The notes: generated by a model from the letters alone, not told the origin. A stretch of DNA of 64,000 nucleotides from an uncultured Roseburia sp. (GCA_947573605.1 CANPGM010000002.1:1-64000); one strand, 5' to 3'; counted from the first letter of the stretch, positions 7,552 to 16,590 are shown. Translations and numbers: made by a program.

Positions 7552-8961
7552 TTAATCCGTTGCGGCGTGTTCCGTCAGTTTTTTTATCTCAGCTTCGTAT
7601 TCTTCCGGCGGCTTTTCACCGCAGCCTTCCTCATAAACCTGTTTATATTTTTTCAACGCCTCCTGCAGTTCCCTCATTGAAGCCGCTATCGTACGCAGCA
7701 GCGTATCCATATGCAGCGTTTCTTTTAACAGGGCCGGGGGAACCGTACGCTTATTCCGTTCTTTTTCAGAAAGCTTTTCCTTCAGCTCTGCCGTCTCTTT
7801 TTCGTGTTCTTCCGAGATTCTTTCCAGTTTCTTTTTATATTCTTCCAGACTGGCGTTTACCAAAGCAAGTTCGTCCTGGAGTTTATTTACCTGCCCCCTC
7901 CCGGCTTCTTCTCTTTCATTTGCAAGCTCAGTTCTGATTTTATCCTCCAGACTGGCGGCAGAGCGCCTCTGCTCTTCCATCATTTTTAAAGCCGCGCTTT
8001 TCTCTTCCTCCAGGCGTTTCATATTCTGTTCCCGGTCCGAAATTTCCGCCTGCAGCCGGTTTAATTTTTCATAAAGCGCATGGACTTCTTTCTTCCCTTC
8101 CCCCGCCTCAATGACTGTAAGGAGCTGTCTCTGTTCTTCCGGGCTTAATTTCGCATAATTGGCTCCGTCGTTCAACGTAATCCCGTTCCTGTCAAACAGT
8201 TCCTTAAGCTCTGGAATCAGCCGTTCCACCGCCTTGTATTTCGTTACCTGGCGTTCCGTAATATTCAGCATTTTCCCGATTTCTTCATTTACATTTATCT
8301 TTTCACTGCGGCTTAACAGCTCCTGACGCTTCTTCATCAGCCTGTCCAGCTCTTCTATTTTTTTCCTTGTAACTGCCGGATTTTTTTTCCGATCCGTCTC
8401 ATTCGCTTCGATAATCCGAATTTGCCTTGTAAGATCGTCATACAGCGCCGCCTCTTCCGCCGATAAAGAACTGTCGTTTATCGGCATGACCACTTTACAG
8501 GGATAGCCCTTCTCTTCAAACAGCCGTACGTTCCTGAGATATTTCTTATACGCCGGGGAATCCTTGTCTTTGAAATCGCGGTAGGTTTCAATTAAAAGGT
8601 CAATCGCCCTTGTGCGCTGCTCCCCGGAATCAACAATATAAATATCCTCGTCTTCATTGTAAAAAACCTCGATATTATGTATCAGCCCCAGCTCTAATAT
8701 GGAATCCGCAAGCTTCTCAACGGCTTCGATGGGATAATCGTTTTCCCGGCTGAAGACCATTTTTTCCCTTTTAACAAATCTTGATACAAACGCCGTGTTT
8801 ACAGGCTCGTCAATACGCCCGATTGCATTCCTGACCGGCGTCTGCTTTTCCTCCTCCGGTTCCCCGTCCTTTCCCTCCGCGTATTCCCGGACCGGCATGT
8901 CCGCCCCGGCGGAAAGCATTTTATCCGTTTCGCCAAATTGGAACCTTCTTTTTAATGACAT
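7552..8961 (-). CDS. parB: ParB-family partition protein with long C-terminal coiled coil
   Basis: 469 residues; AGGAGG lies eight bases before the ATG. Residues about 70-170 are the ParB N-terminal (CTPase-type) domain, with the GEQRTRA motif where chromosomal ParBs have GERRxRA. Residues about 215-290 hold the helix-turn-helix segment (EEIGKMLNITERQVTKYKAV). Residues about 295-450 are an almost uninterrupted heptad-rich coiled coil (EISDREQNMKRLEEEKSAAL and onward), much longer than the usual short ParB dimerisation tail. ParB loads on parS DNA and activates ParA; here the target could be the 48-bp array. It follows parA by 30 bp in one operon. Confidence 0.85.
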   Translation of the reverse strand: MSLKRRFQFGETDKMLSAGADMPVREYAEGKDGEPEEEKQTPVRNAIGRIDEPVNTAFVSRFVKREKMVFSRENDYPIEAVEKLADSILELGLIHNIEVFYNEDEDIYIVDSGEQRTRAIDLLIETYRDFKDKDSPAYKKYLRNVRLFEEKGYPCKVVMPINDSSLSAEEAALYDDLTRQIRIIEANETDRKKNPAVTRKKIEELDRLMKKRQELLSRSEKINVNEEIGKMLNITERQVTKYKAVERLIPELKELFDRNGITLNDGANYAKLSPEEQRQLLTVIEAGEGKKEVHALYEKLNRLQAEISDREQNMKRLEEEKSAALKMMEEQRRSAASLEDKIRTELANEREEAGRGQVNKLQDELALVNASLEEYKKKLERISEEHEKETAELKEKLSEKERNKRTVPPALLKETLHMDTLLRTIAASMRELQEALKKYKQVYEEGCGEKPPEEYEAEIKKLTEHAATD

Positions 8962-8991
8962 TTCAGATACCTCCTAACTCCCGCAGTATAT

Positions 8992-9849
8992 TTATTCTCC
9001 TATCGCATATATCAGTTTTTCCTTCGCCTGATCCGGAAGAATGTTTAACTCTAATAACAGTTTTGAGTAATCGTACACAGCGTTCGTATTTGCATTGTAT
9101 TTCAGTAAAGGTTCAAACAGCGTCTCTACCTCGGCAACTTTAATATCCTTACGGATTGGCGTCCGTAAAAATCGGTTCCCCAGCTCGCCGCTGTAAGATA
9201 CTTTTAAATCCTTATAAATATTCGTATTCGCCTCAACCTGCGTAATAAAAATGCCAAGAAATTTCACACTGTCCAGCCCGTGTTCTTCTTTGATATATGC
9301 AATCGTATCAAGCGTCTCCTTAAAGCCCTTATAGCTGAACGCCTCTACCCGCACCGGCGTCAGAATAAAATCAGAGGCAAAAATACTGTTTACGGTAAGG
9401 ATGTCCGACGCGGGCGCGTTATCGATCAGCACAAAGTCATATCTGTCTTTTACGGCCGCAAGCGCCCGTTTTAAGATAATATTATTATTCCCGGTGTTGA
9501 CAAGGATGTGCGTCTGCGTATTTCTATGACGTTTTGAGCTTGGAATAATATCGATATTCCGGATACGGGTACGCTTTATCAAAGCGTCCACATCCTCCGC
9601 GTTTTTATAACGGTAACGGAACAGCTCCGCAATATTGTAATTTTCTGTTTCCGGCTGGCAGATTTCGTCGATTACTTCCTGTGAATCCTCTACATAGCTT
9701 TTTAACATCATGGAAAGGTTGCTCTGCTGGTCCAAATCAATACAAAGCACTTTTAAATTCAGATAAGCTAATAATTCTGATAGAATGCCGGTACTTGACG
9801 TTTTTCCGACGCCGCCTTTATTATTGATAATTGAAATCACTTTTGCCAT
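8992..9849 (-). CDS. parA: ParA-family partition ATPase
   Basis: 285 residues. The start at 9849 (MAKVISIINNKGGVGKTSST) is chosen over the longer frame because GGGGAG lies seven bases upstream and the family begins here. The deviant Walker A KGGVGKTS, with its signature first Lys, is at residues about 11-18; the A' box is CIDLDQQSNLS and the Walker B region is YDFVLIDNAPA. No N-terminal helix-turn-helix domain, so it is the short (type Ib-like) form. It would form dynamic filaments or gradients on nucleoid DNA and segregate the element with ParB. Confidence 0.92.
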   Translation of the reverse strand: MAKVISIINNKGGVGKTSSTGILSELLAYLNLKVLCIDLDQQSNLSMMLKSYVEDSQEVIDEICQPETENYNIAELFRYRYKNAEDVDALIKRTRIRNIDIIPSSKRHRNTQTHILVNTGNNNIILKRALAAVKDRYDFVLIDNAPASDILTVNSIFASDFILTPVRVEAFSYKGFKETLDTIAYIKEEHGLDSVKFLGIFITQVEANTNIYKDLKVSYSGELGNRFLRTPIRKDIKVAEVETLFEPLLKYNANTNAVYDYSKLLLELNILPDQAKEKLIYAIGE

Positions 9850-10038
9850 AATGTATCTCCCCTTTTTTAAATATTTTTCTTGATTTTTGTTATGGAATCT
9901 GATAACATATAGGCACAAGGGGATACTTGAAAAATTCGATTTCTTAATGTGATTGTTTTTTCAGGTGTTTCCTTTTCCCTTTTCTGTTATCTTTTTTCTT
10001 TCTTTATGTTCCGGGTTTTCCTTTTAAACCGCATGCCC

Positions 10039-10452
10039 TTATGAACTGCCATCTGTTTTCTTTGCGATTTTCCTCTTACGTGACAAGTTATCCGGAGTTA
10101 ATTTTTTTACCGGCGGATAATTCCTTGCAAATCCGTACATACTCCTGCACCTTTCCATTAACTCCTCCGCTTTCCTGTACTGTTCCCACTCTTCCTCCAG
10201 CGTCTTAATACAATTTTCCCATGCATTCTCTGTATTCCGCCGATAGCGCTCCCTGCTTTTTCTTTCCATATAATCCAGCGCTTTTTGGGCGTTTTCTTTC
10301 CGCGCCCGGCGGAGCGGCACCGCAGTCGCGGACTGCCTGGATATTCCGACCTCCCTGCTGACCTCCAGTACCGATACCCCGGCGGCATGATAAAATTCCT
10401 TTATATCTACGCCCGTCTTATCAAATGTTAAATATTCATGTATAATACCCAT
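10039..10452 (-). CDS. Hypothetical helix-turn-helix-like protein at the element end
   Basis: 137 residues from the ATG at 10452. The open frame extends to 10584, but those first codons lie antisense to the broken deacetylase and are not part of the gene. A GAGAGGGG purine run abuts the ATG, which is poor spacing; a TTG near 10515 is an alternative start. Residues about 25-50 (AGVSVLEVSREVGISRQSAT) resemble a helix-turn-helix; the rest is highly charged and helical. No family recognised. It lies upstream of parA on the same strand. Confidence 0.5.
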   Translation of the reverse strand: MGIIHEYLTFDKTGVDIKEFYHAAGVSVLEVSREVGISRQSATAVPLRRARKENAQKALDYMERKSRERYRRNTENAWENCIKTLEEEWEQYRKAEELMERCRSMYGFARNYPPVKKLTPDNLSRKRKIAKKTDGSS

Positions 10453-10481
10453 CCCCTCTCTTATTCCAAAACAAAAAGAAC

Positions 10482-10530
10482 CTGATATTTCTATCAGATT
10501 CTTAAGCAAATCGCCGCTAACCTTTTTCTT
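10482..10530. other. Right junction of the integrated element
   Basis: Deacetylase homology on the plus strand starts abruptly at about 10530 (codons YENGNTPAILDA); an in-frame stop lies at 10518-10520 just outside it. On the element side there is a perfect inverted repeat CTGATA-TTTC-TATCAG at 10482-10497. The exact crossover cannot be fixed without the other end. Confidence 0.55.
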
Positions 10531-11075
10531 ATGAAAACGGAAATACCCCGGCCATTTTAGACGCTTTACAAAAGCATAATGCAAAAGCCACCTTTTTTGT
10601 TGTCGGTCATTTCCTTGAGTCTGCGCCCGATATCGTAAAACGAATGGTAGAAGACGGCCACGCAGTCGGAAACCATACCTATCACCATCCTGATATGTCC
10701 GCTATCTCGGATAAAGCGTCGTTTCAAAAAGAACTGGACGACGTCAGCAATCTGTTCAAAGAGATTACCGGAACGGATATCAACAACTACTACCGTCCTC
10801 CCCAGGGAAAATACAGCAAAGATAACCTTGCAATGGCGAAGGAACTGGGTTATCATACCTTTTTCTGGAGTCTTGCCTATGTAGACTGGAAAGCAGACGC
10901 GCAGCCTTCCTCGGACGAAGCCTTCAGTAAACTGCTCGGACGAATCCACCCTGGCGCAATCGTTTTACTACATAATACCTCGTCTACAAACGGAGCTATT
11001 TTGGATGAACTGCTGACGAAATGGGAAGAGATGGGCTATCAGTTTCGTCCCCTGTCCGATTTAACCGGAGCATAA
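10530..11075 (+). pseudogene. Polysaccharide deacetylase, 5'-truncated (PdaA-like NodB domain)
   Basis: The remaining 181 codons encode the C-terminal two thirds of a NodB-homology deacetylase: ATFFVVGHFLESAP, then GHAVGNHTYHHPDMS with the metal-binding H-x3-H motif, RPPQGKYS, and HPGAIVLLHNTSSTNG near the end. The N-terminal part, including signal/anchor and the catalytic TFD(A/D)G motif, is missing; the frame enters from a stop at 10518-10520 with no start or RBS. Such enzymes deacetylate peptidoglycan sugars, for example delta-lactam formation in spore cortex. Truncation coincides with the end of the plasmid-like element, so insertion is the likely cause. Almost certainly inactive as it stands. 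Confidence 0.85.
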
Positions 11076-11135
11076 ATATCGCTGCCACGCACCAAACAAA
11101 AAACAAAGAACGGCCGCATAGCAAAATCCAAACGC

Positions 11136-11171
11136 AGAACCGGCGGTTGGCAATAGCCAGCCGCCGGTTCT
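11136..11171. terminator. Strong hairpin after the truncated deacetylase
   Basis: AGAACCGGCGGTTGGC, loop AATA, GCCAGCCGCCGGTTCT: a 16-bp stem with one G-T pair. No T-run on either side, so it may be a Rho-assisted or inefficient terminator, or an mRNA-stabilising element. It lies 60 bp after the deacetylase stop. Confidence 0.45.
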
Positions 11172-11356
11172 ATGACCGCTTCCGCCAGTTTTCGGAAGTA
11201 CTCTTCGGAATGACTTTTGTAGAAATATACTGCCGGCGGACATAACATCAACCATATTCCTCTCGCACCGTTGCATATTTTATCAATATCGCACCAGAAA
11301 ATTTCCCATGCGGCAAAAACGCGCTCCGACTAATCCAAATATCATAAATATCATTC

Positions 11357-14071
11357 TTACTCATTGTTTTTATACCCACACTTCGGACACACGTTCCTCC
11401 CTTTATACATATATCCGCACCGAAAACAGCAAATTGTATCATGCTGCTGCTTTGCCAGATAGGTCTCCTTTCTGCTGAATGGCTTTTCCTGCAAATATTT
11501 AATATAACCGTCTAAAACTTCTGCCAGCTTCGGAAGCTGCCCGGGTTCCACCGCATACGGAAGCTTCGTTTTCGTCCCGTTTTTGCAGTGCGCATACAGA
11601 CCGCGGTTTAAAATTCCGCCTGCCGCGCGGATGCTTTCAATCTCAAAAACAGAGATATGATAAGAGGTCATTAAGCTGCTGTAATAGAGCTTTTCCGGCG
11701 TTAAAAACATGCCCTTATCTCCTTTTTTGCCACGGGAAGTGTCAACTACGATAATAGGATATTCAAATTCCCCTCTGCCGGCTCCGTAAGATGCCGCCGC
11801 AAAATCAATAATCTCCGTATCGGACGGTTCGGCCCGGTTTAAAAACACGTCTCTGGCCGGATAAAAATAATGATTCGCCGGCTCACAGATGCCCGCTTCT
11901 TTAAGCTCCTCCCTTAGTTTCCGAACCAAAAGCTCGCATTCCTCCGTTTTAATCTTTGCAAGACGCTTTCTTAACATCCGTACCGCATCCTGCTTTAATT
12001 CAGGCAGAAACGGACCGTTTTCGACCGCGTCGCGGGCCTGCATTGCCTCTTCAAAGGTCATTTCCTCCGCGCTTTGACAAAGCGTATCGATCGCTTCTTT
12101 GTCTATTTCCGCTATTTTATCCCGTATTTTTTCCTGATAAGGCGCCAACGCCTCCGGTGAAAAATCCTGTGCGATAAGAAGATTTGACAGCTCTGTATAA
12201 TCTTCTCTGGACCGTTTTCGCGCGCGCTTTACCATCGCGGCAATTTCCTGCGTTTCTGCCGTTATAAGACCGCTTTCCAATTCCTTTCTGTAAGGCGCAA
12301 GATCTACTTCCTTATAACTTTCTATTTTTTTGAGGTAAGCCTGATATCCCTTACGATCCAATGTCTCAGGCATTTCCTGCATCAGCTTCCGTACTTCTTT
12401 TTCGCCCTGCGCCCGACCGAACTCATAAAGTTGATGAAGCAGTTCTTCCTTTTCCCCTGCGGAAATATTCGCCTCGGAAACCTCTCCAGAAAGCTTCTGA
12501 ATCGCCGCATAACTTTTATCCCGGCACACTTCGGTTTTCTGACGCAGCTGTCCGTAGTCTTCCCGCCGCTTTTTTTCTTTTATTTCCTCCGTAAGCCGTG
12601 CCTTTGTCCCTTCGTCCAGCTCCCTGTCACTTTTGATACTGCGTGACAATTCCCCGCGCTGACGATCGGAAAGCCTTTCAAACTGTTCGATTCTGGCGCG
12701 GTATTTCTGCTCCGCTTCTGTCATTGCAGCTCCGCTTCTCTCGACATGTTCTTTTTCCGTCCGGGCATTCGTTCCTTTCCGGTTCGAGGGCTCTGCCCGT
12801 TCGATCCGTACGCTCTGCGAATCCGACTGTTCTTCCTTCCCGCCTCTGTCGGACGTCTTCTTTTCCTGCCGTTCTTTTTTCTGCGTTCTTTTTTCCCGGT
12901 CTTCTGTTTTGCTTCCCGACTCTTTTTCCTTCTTCTGATTTCGTTTTCTATTCTGTTCCCGTATTTTTTCCTCTATCCGTTCCACACTTCCGTCCGGATA
13001 AAAACCTTCCTCAACCTTAGCGGAAAACCGTTTCCAAACGGCATCCGAAAGCTTTCCGAAATCAACTCCTGCAAACGCCTTCCCCCGGCGCATTTTTTCA
13101 TCAAGCATCGACTCCTGCTTTGACGCTTCTTCTTCGTTTAACGACTCCTCCTCCTGCGTCTGTTCCTCGCTCCGCCTAAGCGGCCGCACAAATCTGTTAA
13201 ACTGATAATTTGATGTTTTTGTACAGTTCTTTCCAAGCAGCTCCAAATAATCCTCATATGCGGTGCGGTCTCCTTCGAAATCCATAACAAAAACGTCTCC
13301 TTCCGCCAGCAGCTTTTCCGGATAAGGCGTATAAAAACTGCAGCATTCCTGACAGGCATAGGCTCTCGCCAAAAATACCCCGCCTTCCGCCGTTTCGATC
13401 TGAAATTCGATTCCTTCCGGATAAACGCCCATATGAAGCTTCTCATCGCAGAACGGACAGCGGTAGCCCGTCAGATAAAAGTTATTTCCAATCCTTGTCT
13501 TGCGTCGTTCGGAAAGTGTCGTTTCTACCACCGGAAACGTTTTTCTCAATCGTTCCCAGACGAGTTTATGCCAGAGTCCCTGCTCTTTTTCTTCGGGAAC
13601 CGCCATCTCCCGTTCCGCCGCCTCTAACGCTGACTGTATGACGTCTTCATATGTAATGCGGATTCCTTCTTTATAAAAACGAAACTGTTCCGGCGTATAA
13701 TCGGGCTCAATTCCGATTTCCTTTAAAATTCCGGAAAATAATTGATTTAACTGCGCGAAATTTTTTTCTACCTTAAGCCCTTTGATCGTCCCCCATTTTC
13801 CGAAGACATACAGAATCATATTTATTACATTCCTTACATAAAGATTATCCGAAATATCCCGTATCCCGTCTTCTTTTATGGTAAGTTCAATCAGATTCGT
13901 GACGACCTTCCTGCTGTCAAAATGAAAAAACAGGGAACGCACTTCTCCCTGTAAGATCAGATAATTATCTACTACAACCATTAATCCGTTCCATGCAACC
14001 GGAACTTTCATCGTATCTATTAATTTTTCAAATGTCAGTTTTAATTCCTGACTGGCTCTTAATACTATCAT
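11357..14071 (-). CDS. Unrecognised 904-aa zinc-ribbon protein divergent from htpG
   Basis: GGAAGAG precedes the ATG at 14071. I do not recognise the family. Visible parts are: a mixed N-terminal domain of about 200 residues; a first zinc-ribbon-like pair of knuckles at about 205-250 (CPFCDE ... ACQECC); a very charged low-complexity linker at about 375-440 (KKEKESGSKTEDREKRTQKK); a long helical middle with repeated acidic/basic helices (about 440-730); a domain at about 790-850 that could be PH-like (GMFLTPEKLYYSSLMTSYHI); and a C-terminal zinc ribbon (CCFRCGYMYKGRNVCPKCGY). No signal peptide or membrane segment. It is transcribed away from the heat-shock gene htpG with about 310 bp between them, so a role in protein quality control or stress is possible but unproven. 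Confidence 0.8.
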   Translation of the reverse strand: MIVLRASQELKLTFEKLIDTMKVPVAWNGLMVVVDNYLILQGEVRSLFFHFDSRKVVTNLIELTIKEDGIRDISDNLYVRNVINMILYVFGKWGTIKGLKVEKNFAQLNQLFSGILKEIGIEPDYTPEQFRFYKEGIRITYEDVIQSALEAAEREMAVPEEKEQGLWHKLVWERLRKTFPVVETTLSERRKTRIGNNFYLTGYRCPFCDEKLHMGVYPEGIEFQIETAEGGVFLARAYACQECCSFYTPYPEKLLAEGDVFVMDFEGDRTAYEDYLELLGKNCTKTSNYQFNRFVRPLRRSEEQTQEEESLNEEEASKQESMLDEKMRRGKAFAGVDFGKLSDAVWKRFSAKVEEGFYPDGSVERIEEKIREQNRKRNQKKEKESGSKTEDREKRTQKKERQEKKTSDRGGKEEQSDSQSVRIERAEPSNRKGTNARTEKEHVERSGAAMTEAEQKYRARIEQFERLSDRQRGELSRSIKSDRELDEGTKARLTEEIKEKKRREDYGQLRQKTEVCRDKSYAAIQKLSGEVSEANISAGEKEELLHQLYEFGRAQGEKEVRKLMQEMPETLDRKGYQAYLKKIESYKEVDLAPYRKELESGLITAETQEIAAMVKRARKRSREDYTELSNLLIAQDFSPEALAPYQEKIRDKIAEIDKEAIDTLCQSAEEMTFEEAMQARDAVENGPFLPELKQDAVRMLRKRLAKIKTEECELLVRKLREELKEAGICEPANHYFYPARDVFLNRAEPSDTEIIDFAAASYGAGRGEFEYPIIVVDTSRGKKGDKGMFLTPEKLYYSSLMTSYHISVFEIESIRAAGGILNRGLYAHCKNGTKTKLPYAVEPGQLPKLAEVLDGYIKYLQEKPFSRKETYLAKQQHDTICCFRCGYMYKGRNVCPKCGYKNNE

Positions 14072-14213
14072 CTCTTCCGTTTCCCCTGTCTTTCATGGAC
14101 TTTTTTTCATTATACGCTTTTTTCCAATTCGGTTCAATTCCGATTCTACAATAGTTTATAAACTTTTAATAATTCCTTGAAAGGCTTTATTTTCCGTCTT
14201 TTTTTTGCCATTG

Positions 14214-14240
14214 TTAGCACTCACATAAAAAGAGTGCTAA
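14214..14240 (+). promoter_or_regulatory. CIRCE operator (HrcA binding site)
   Basis: Perfect TTAGCACTC - 9 bp - GAGTGCTAA inverted repeat, the exact CIRCE consensus. It ends seven bases before the -35 box of htpG, so HrcA repression of htpG is expected. No hrcA gene is in the window. Confidence 0.95.
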
Positions 14241-14247
14241 TTTTCTA

Positions 14248-14276
14248 TTGACTTTTTTTTGCGGTCGTAATAATAT
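14248..14276 (+). promoter_or_regulatory. htpG promoter (sigma-A type)
   Basis: TTGACT (14248-14253), exactly 17 bp, TAATAT (14271-14276). The leader to the ATG at 14381 is about 100 nt. Confidence 0.75.
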
Positions 14277-14303
14277 CTTAATCAAAGCAATAGGACAAAC
14301 AAA

Positions 14304-14345
14304 CGCCTGCTCTGCAGGCGCACGCCGTTCCTTGCATACGAACGG
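14304..14345 (+). other. Two hairpins in the htpG 5' leader
   Basis: CGCCTGC-TCT-GCAGGCG (14304-14320, perfect 7-bp stem) and CCGTTC-N9-GAACGG (14325-14345, perfect 6-bp stem). They lie between promoter and ribosome binding site and could stabilise the mRNA or act as a thermosensitive leader; the RBS itself (AAAGGAG, 14365-14371) is not in either stem. Confidence 0.5.
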
Positions 14346-14380
14346 TTATTTCTAATATTCAGATAAAGGAGTGTTTGATT

Positions 14381-16495
14381 ATGGCAGAGAAACATGGAAA
14401 TCTATCGATCAACAGCGATAACCTTTTTCCTATTATTAAGAAATGGTTATATTCCGACCACGATATTTTTTATCGTGAATTGGTCAGCAACGGCTGCGAT
14501 GCAATTACAAAATTAAAAAAACTTGACATGATGGGCGAATATGAGCTTCCGGCCGATTACAAGCCGAACATTCAGATCATTGTAAATCCGGAGGAAAAAA
14601 CGTTAAAGTTTATTGATAACGGCCTCGGAATGACCGCAGACGAGGTGGAAGAATATATTAACCAGATTGCCTTTTCGGGAGCGGCAGACTTTATCGAAAA
14701 ATATAAGGATAAAGCAACGGACGATCAAATTATCGGCCATTTCGGACTGGGATTCTATTCTGCGTTTATGGTAGCGGATCAGGTTACGATCGACAGCTTA
14801 TCCTATAAAAAAGACGCCGTACCCGTGCACTGGTCCTGCGACGGCGGCACGGAATTTTCCATGACCGACGGCAGCAAGGAAAGCCTCGGCACCGAAATTA
14901 CGCTTTATTTAAATGAAGACAGCCTTGAATTTGCAAATGAATACCGCGCAAGAGAAGTCGTTGAAAAATACTGCTCCTTTATGCCGACTCCGATCTTTTT
15001 ATCAAAGGCAAATGCAGAGACGCAGTACGAGACCATTGACGCCTCGGACCGTCTCGAAACGGATACGGTTGTAGAAGAAATTCACGAAGAGGCGAAGACG
15101 GAAGAAAAGGAAAACGAAAACGGGGAAAAAGAAATTGTAGAGGTTTCGCCTGCAAAAGAAAAATTAAAAATTGTGAAACGGCCGGTTCCGTTAAACGATA
15201 CGAATCCGCTTTGGGCAAAGCATCCGAACGACTGCACCGAAGAGGAATATAAATCATTTTACCGGAAAGTCTTTTTAGATTATAAGGAGCCGCTGTTCTG
15301 GATTCATCTGAATATGGATTATCCGTTTAATTTAAAAGGCATTCTTTATTTTCCGAAAATCAATACCGAATACGATTCCATCGAAGGCGTCATTAAGCTT
15401 TACAACAATCAGGTATTCATTGCGGACAATATTAAAGAAGTCATTCCGGAATTTTTGATGCTTTTAAAGGGCGTCATCGACTGCCCGGATCTGCCGCTTA
15501 ACGTTTCCCGTTCCGCCTTGCAGAATGACGGCTTTGTAAAAAAGATTTCCGAATATATTACAAAAAAAGTGGCGGACAAGCTGATTGGCATGTGCAAAAC
15601 GGAAAAAGAAAGCTACGAAAAATACTGGGACGATATCAGTCCGTTTATTAAATTCGGCTGCTTAAAAGATACCAAATTCTGCGACAAGATAAACGATTAT
15701 ATCCTGTTTAAGAATTTAGAGGACGAGTATCTGACACTTCCCGAACTGTTGATCAAGGAAGAAGAAAACAAAGAAGAAACAGCAGGCGAAGATACGCCGG
15801 AAATTCTCGACGCCGACGGCAATCCGATTAACGCAAAAGAAGAAACGGCCGACGAGACCGATACGGATACGGAAGAAACAGACAAGCGAAAAATTATTTA
15901 CTACGTTACCGACCGTATTCAACAGGGACAGTATATTAAGCTTTTTAAAGAACAGAATATGCAGGCCGTTATTCTGGACCACAACATTGATACGTCCTTT
16001 ATCACTCAGTTGGAACAGCGCAACGAACATTATAAATTTATGCGTATTGACGCCGATCTGACCGAATCATTAAAGGAAGAGACTTCAGAGGACGCTTTAA
16101 AAACAGAAACGGAAACGCTGACGGAAACGTTTAAAAAAGCGTTAAATAACGATAAACTGACCGTAAAAGTAGAAAAGCTGAAGAACGAAAATATTTCCTC
16201 GATTATTACGCTTTCCGAAGAAGGCAGACGTATGCAGGACATGATGAAGATGTACGCCGCAAACGGAATGGGCGGTATGGATATGAATCTGTTTGCAGCC
16301 GACGCAACGCTTACGTTAAATGCAAATAATAAGCTGGTACAATATATTTTCGAGCATAAGGATTCCGAGCATGTGCCGATGTTCTGCGAACAGCTTTACG
16401 ATCTTGCAATGATTTCCAATCAGCAGTTATCAGTAGAAGCTATGACAAAATTTATCGAACGCAGCAACAAGATTATGCTTCTTCTGGCAGAATAA
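14381..16495 (+). CDS. htpG: HtpG, Hsp90-family ATP-dependent chaperone
   Basis: 704 residues from the ATG at 14381 (AAAGGAG nine bases upstream; an in-frame TTG six bases earlier is not preferred). The N-terminal GHKL ATPase domain shows FYRELVSNGCDAITKLKKL, DNGLGMTADEV and GHFGLGFYSAFMVAD. The middle domain contains PLFWIHLNMDYPFNLKGILY and LNVSRSALQND with the catalytic Arg. The C-terminal dimerisation domain follows. The protein is about 80 residues longer than E. coli HtpG. One acidic Glu/Lys-rich insertion sits at about 230-265, where eukaryotic Hsp90 has its charged linker; a second acidic insertion (AGEDTPEILDADGN, ETADETDTDTEETD) sits at about 457-503. Expected to be HrcA-regulated through the CIRCE element. 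Confidence 0.96.
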   Translation: MAEKHGNLSINSDNLFPIIKKWLYSDHDIFYRELVSNGCDAITKLKKLDMMGEYELPADYKPNIQIIVNPEEKTLKFIDNGLGMTADEVEEYINQIAFSGAADFIEKYKDKATDDQIIGHFGLGFYSAFMVADQVTIDSLSYKKDAVPVHWSCDGGTEFSMTDGSKESLGTEITLYLNEDSLEFANEYRAREVVEKYCSFMPTPIFLSKANAETQYETIDASDRLETDTVVEEIHEEAKTEEKENENGEKEIVEVSPAKEKLKIVKRPVPLNDTNPLWAKHPNDCTEEEYKSFYRKVFLDYKEPLFWIHLNMDYPFNLKGILYFPKINTEYDSIEGVIKLYNNQVFIADNIKEVIPEFLMLLKGVIDCPDLPLNVSRSALQNDGFVKKISEYITKKVADKLIGMCKTEKESYEKYWDDISPFIKFGCLKDTKFCDKINDYILFKNLEDEYLTLPELLIKEEENKEETAGEDTPEILDADGNPINAKEETADETDTDTEETDKRKIIYYVTDRIQQGQYIKLFKEQNMQAVILDHNIDTSFITQLEQRNEHYKFMRIDADLTESLKEETSEDALKTETETLTETFKKALNNDKLTVKVEKLKNENISSIITLSEEGRRMQDMMKMYAANGMGGMDMNLFAADATLTLNANNKLVQYIFEHKDSEHVPMFCEQLYDLAMISNQQLSVEAMTKFIERSNKIMLLLAE

Positions 16496-16547
16496 TTTTT
16501 CATGCGCCAATCATAAGAGCGCCGCAAGACGTTCTTATGTCTAAAAA

Positions 16548-16590
16548 ACAGGCGCCGCTTCGCGAGTTTTCATCCTGAAGCGGCGTCTGT
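16548..16590. terminator. Bidirectional terminator between htpG and the lipoprotein operon
   Basis: ACAGGCGCCGCTTC pairs with GAAGCGGCGTCTGT (14-bp stem with one G-T pair, 15-nt loop). On the minus strand the stem is followed by TTTTTT, a classic intrinsic terminator for the operon ending at 16621; on the plus strand by TTTGGTTTCAACC, weaker. Confidence 0.8.

Noticed and set aside
10453..10949. Minus-strand frames opposite the deacetylase, including the 5' extension of the gene at 10039
   Set aside because: They are antisense shadows of the deacetylase codons.
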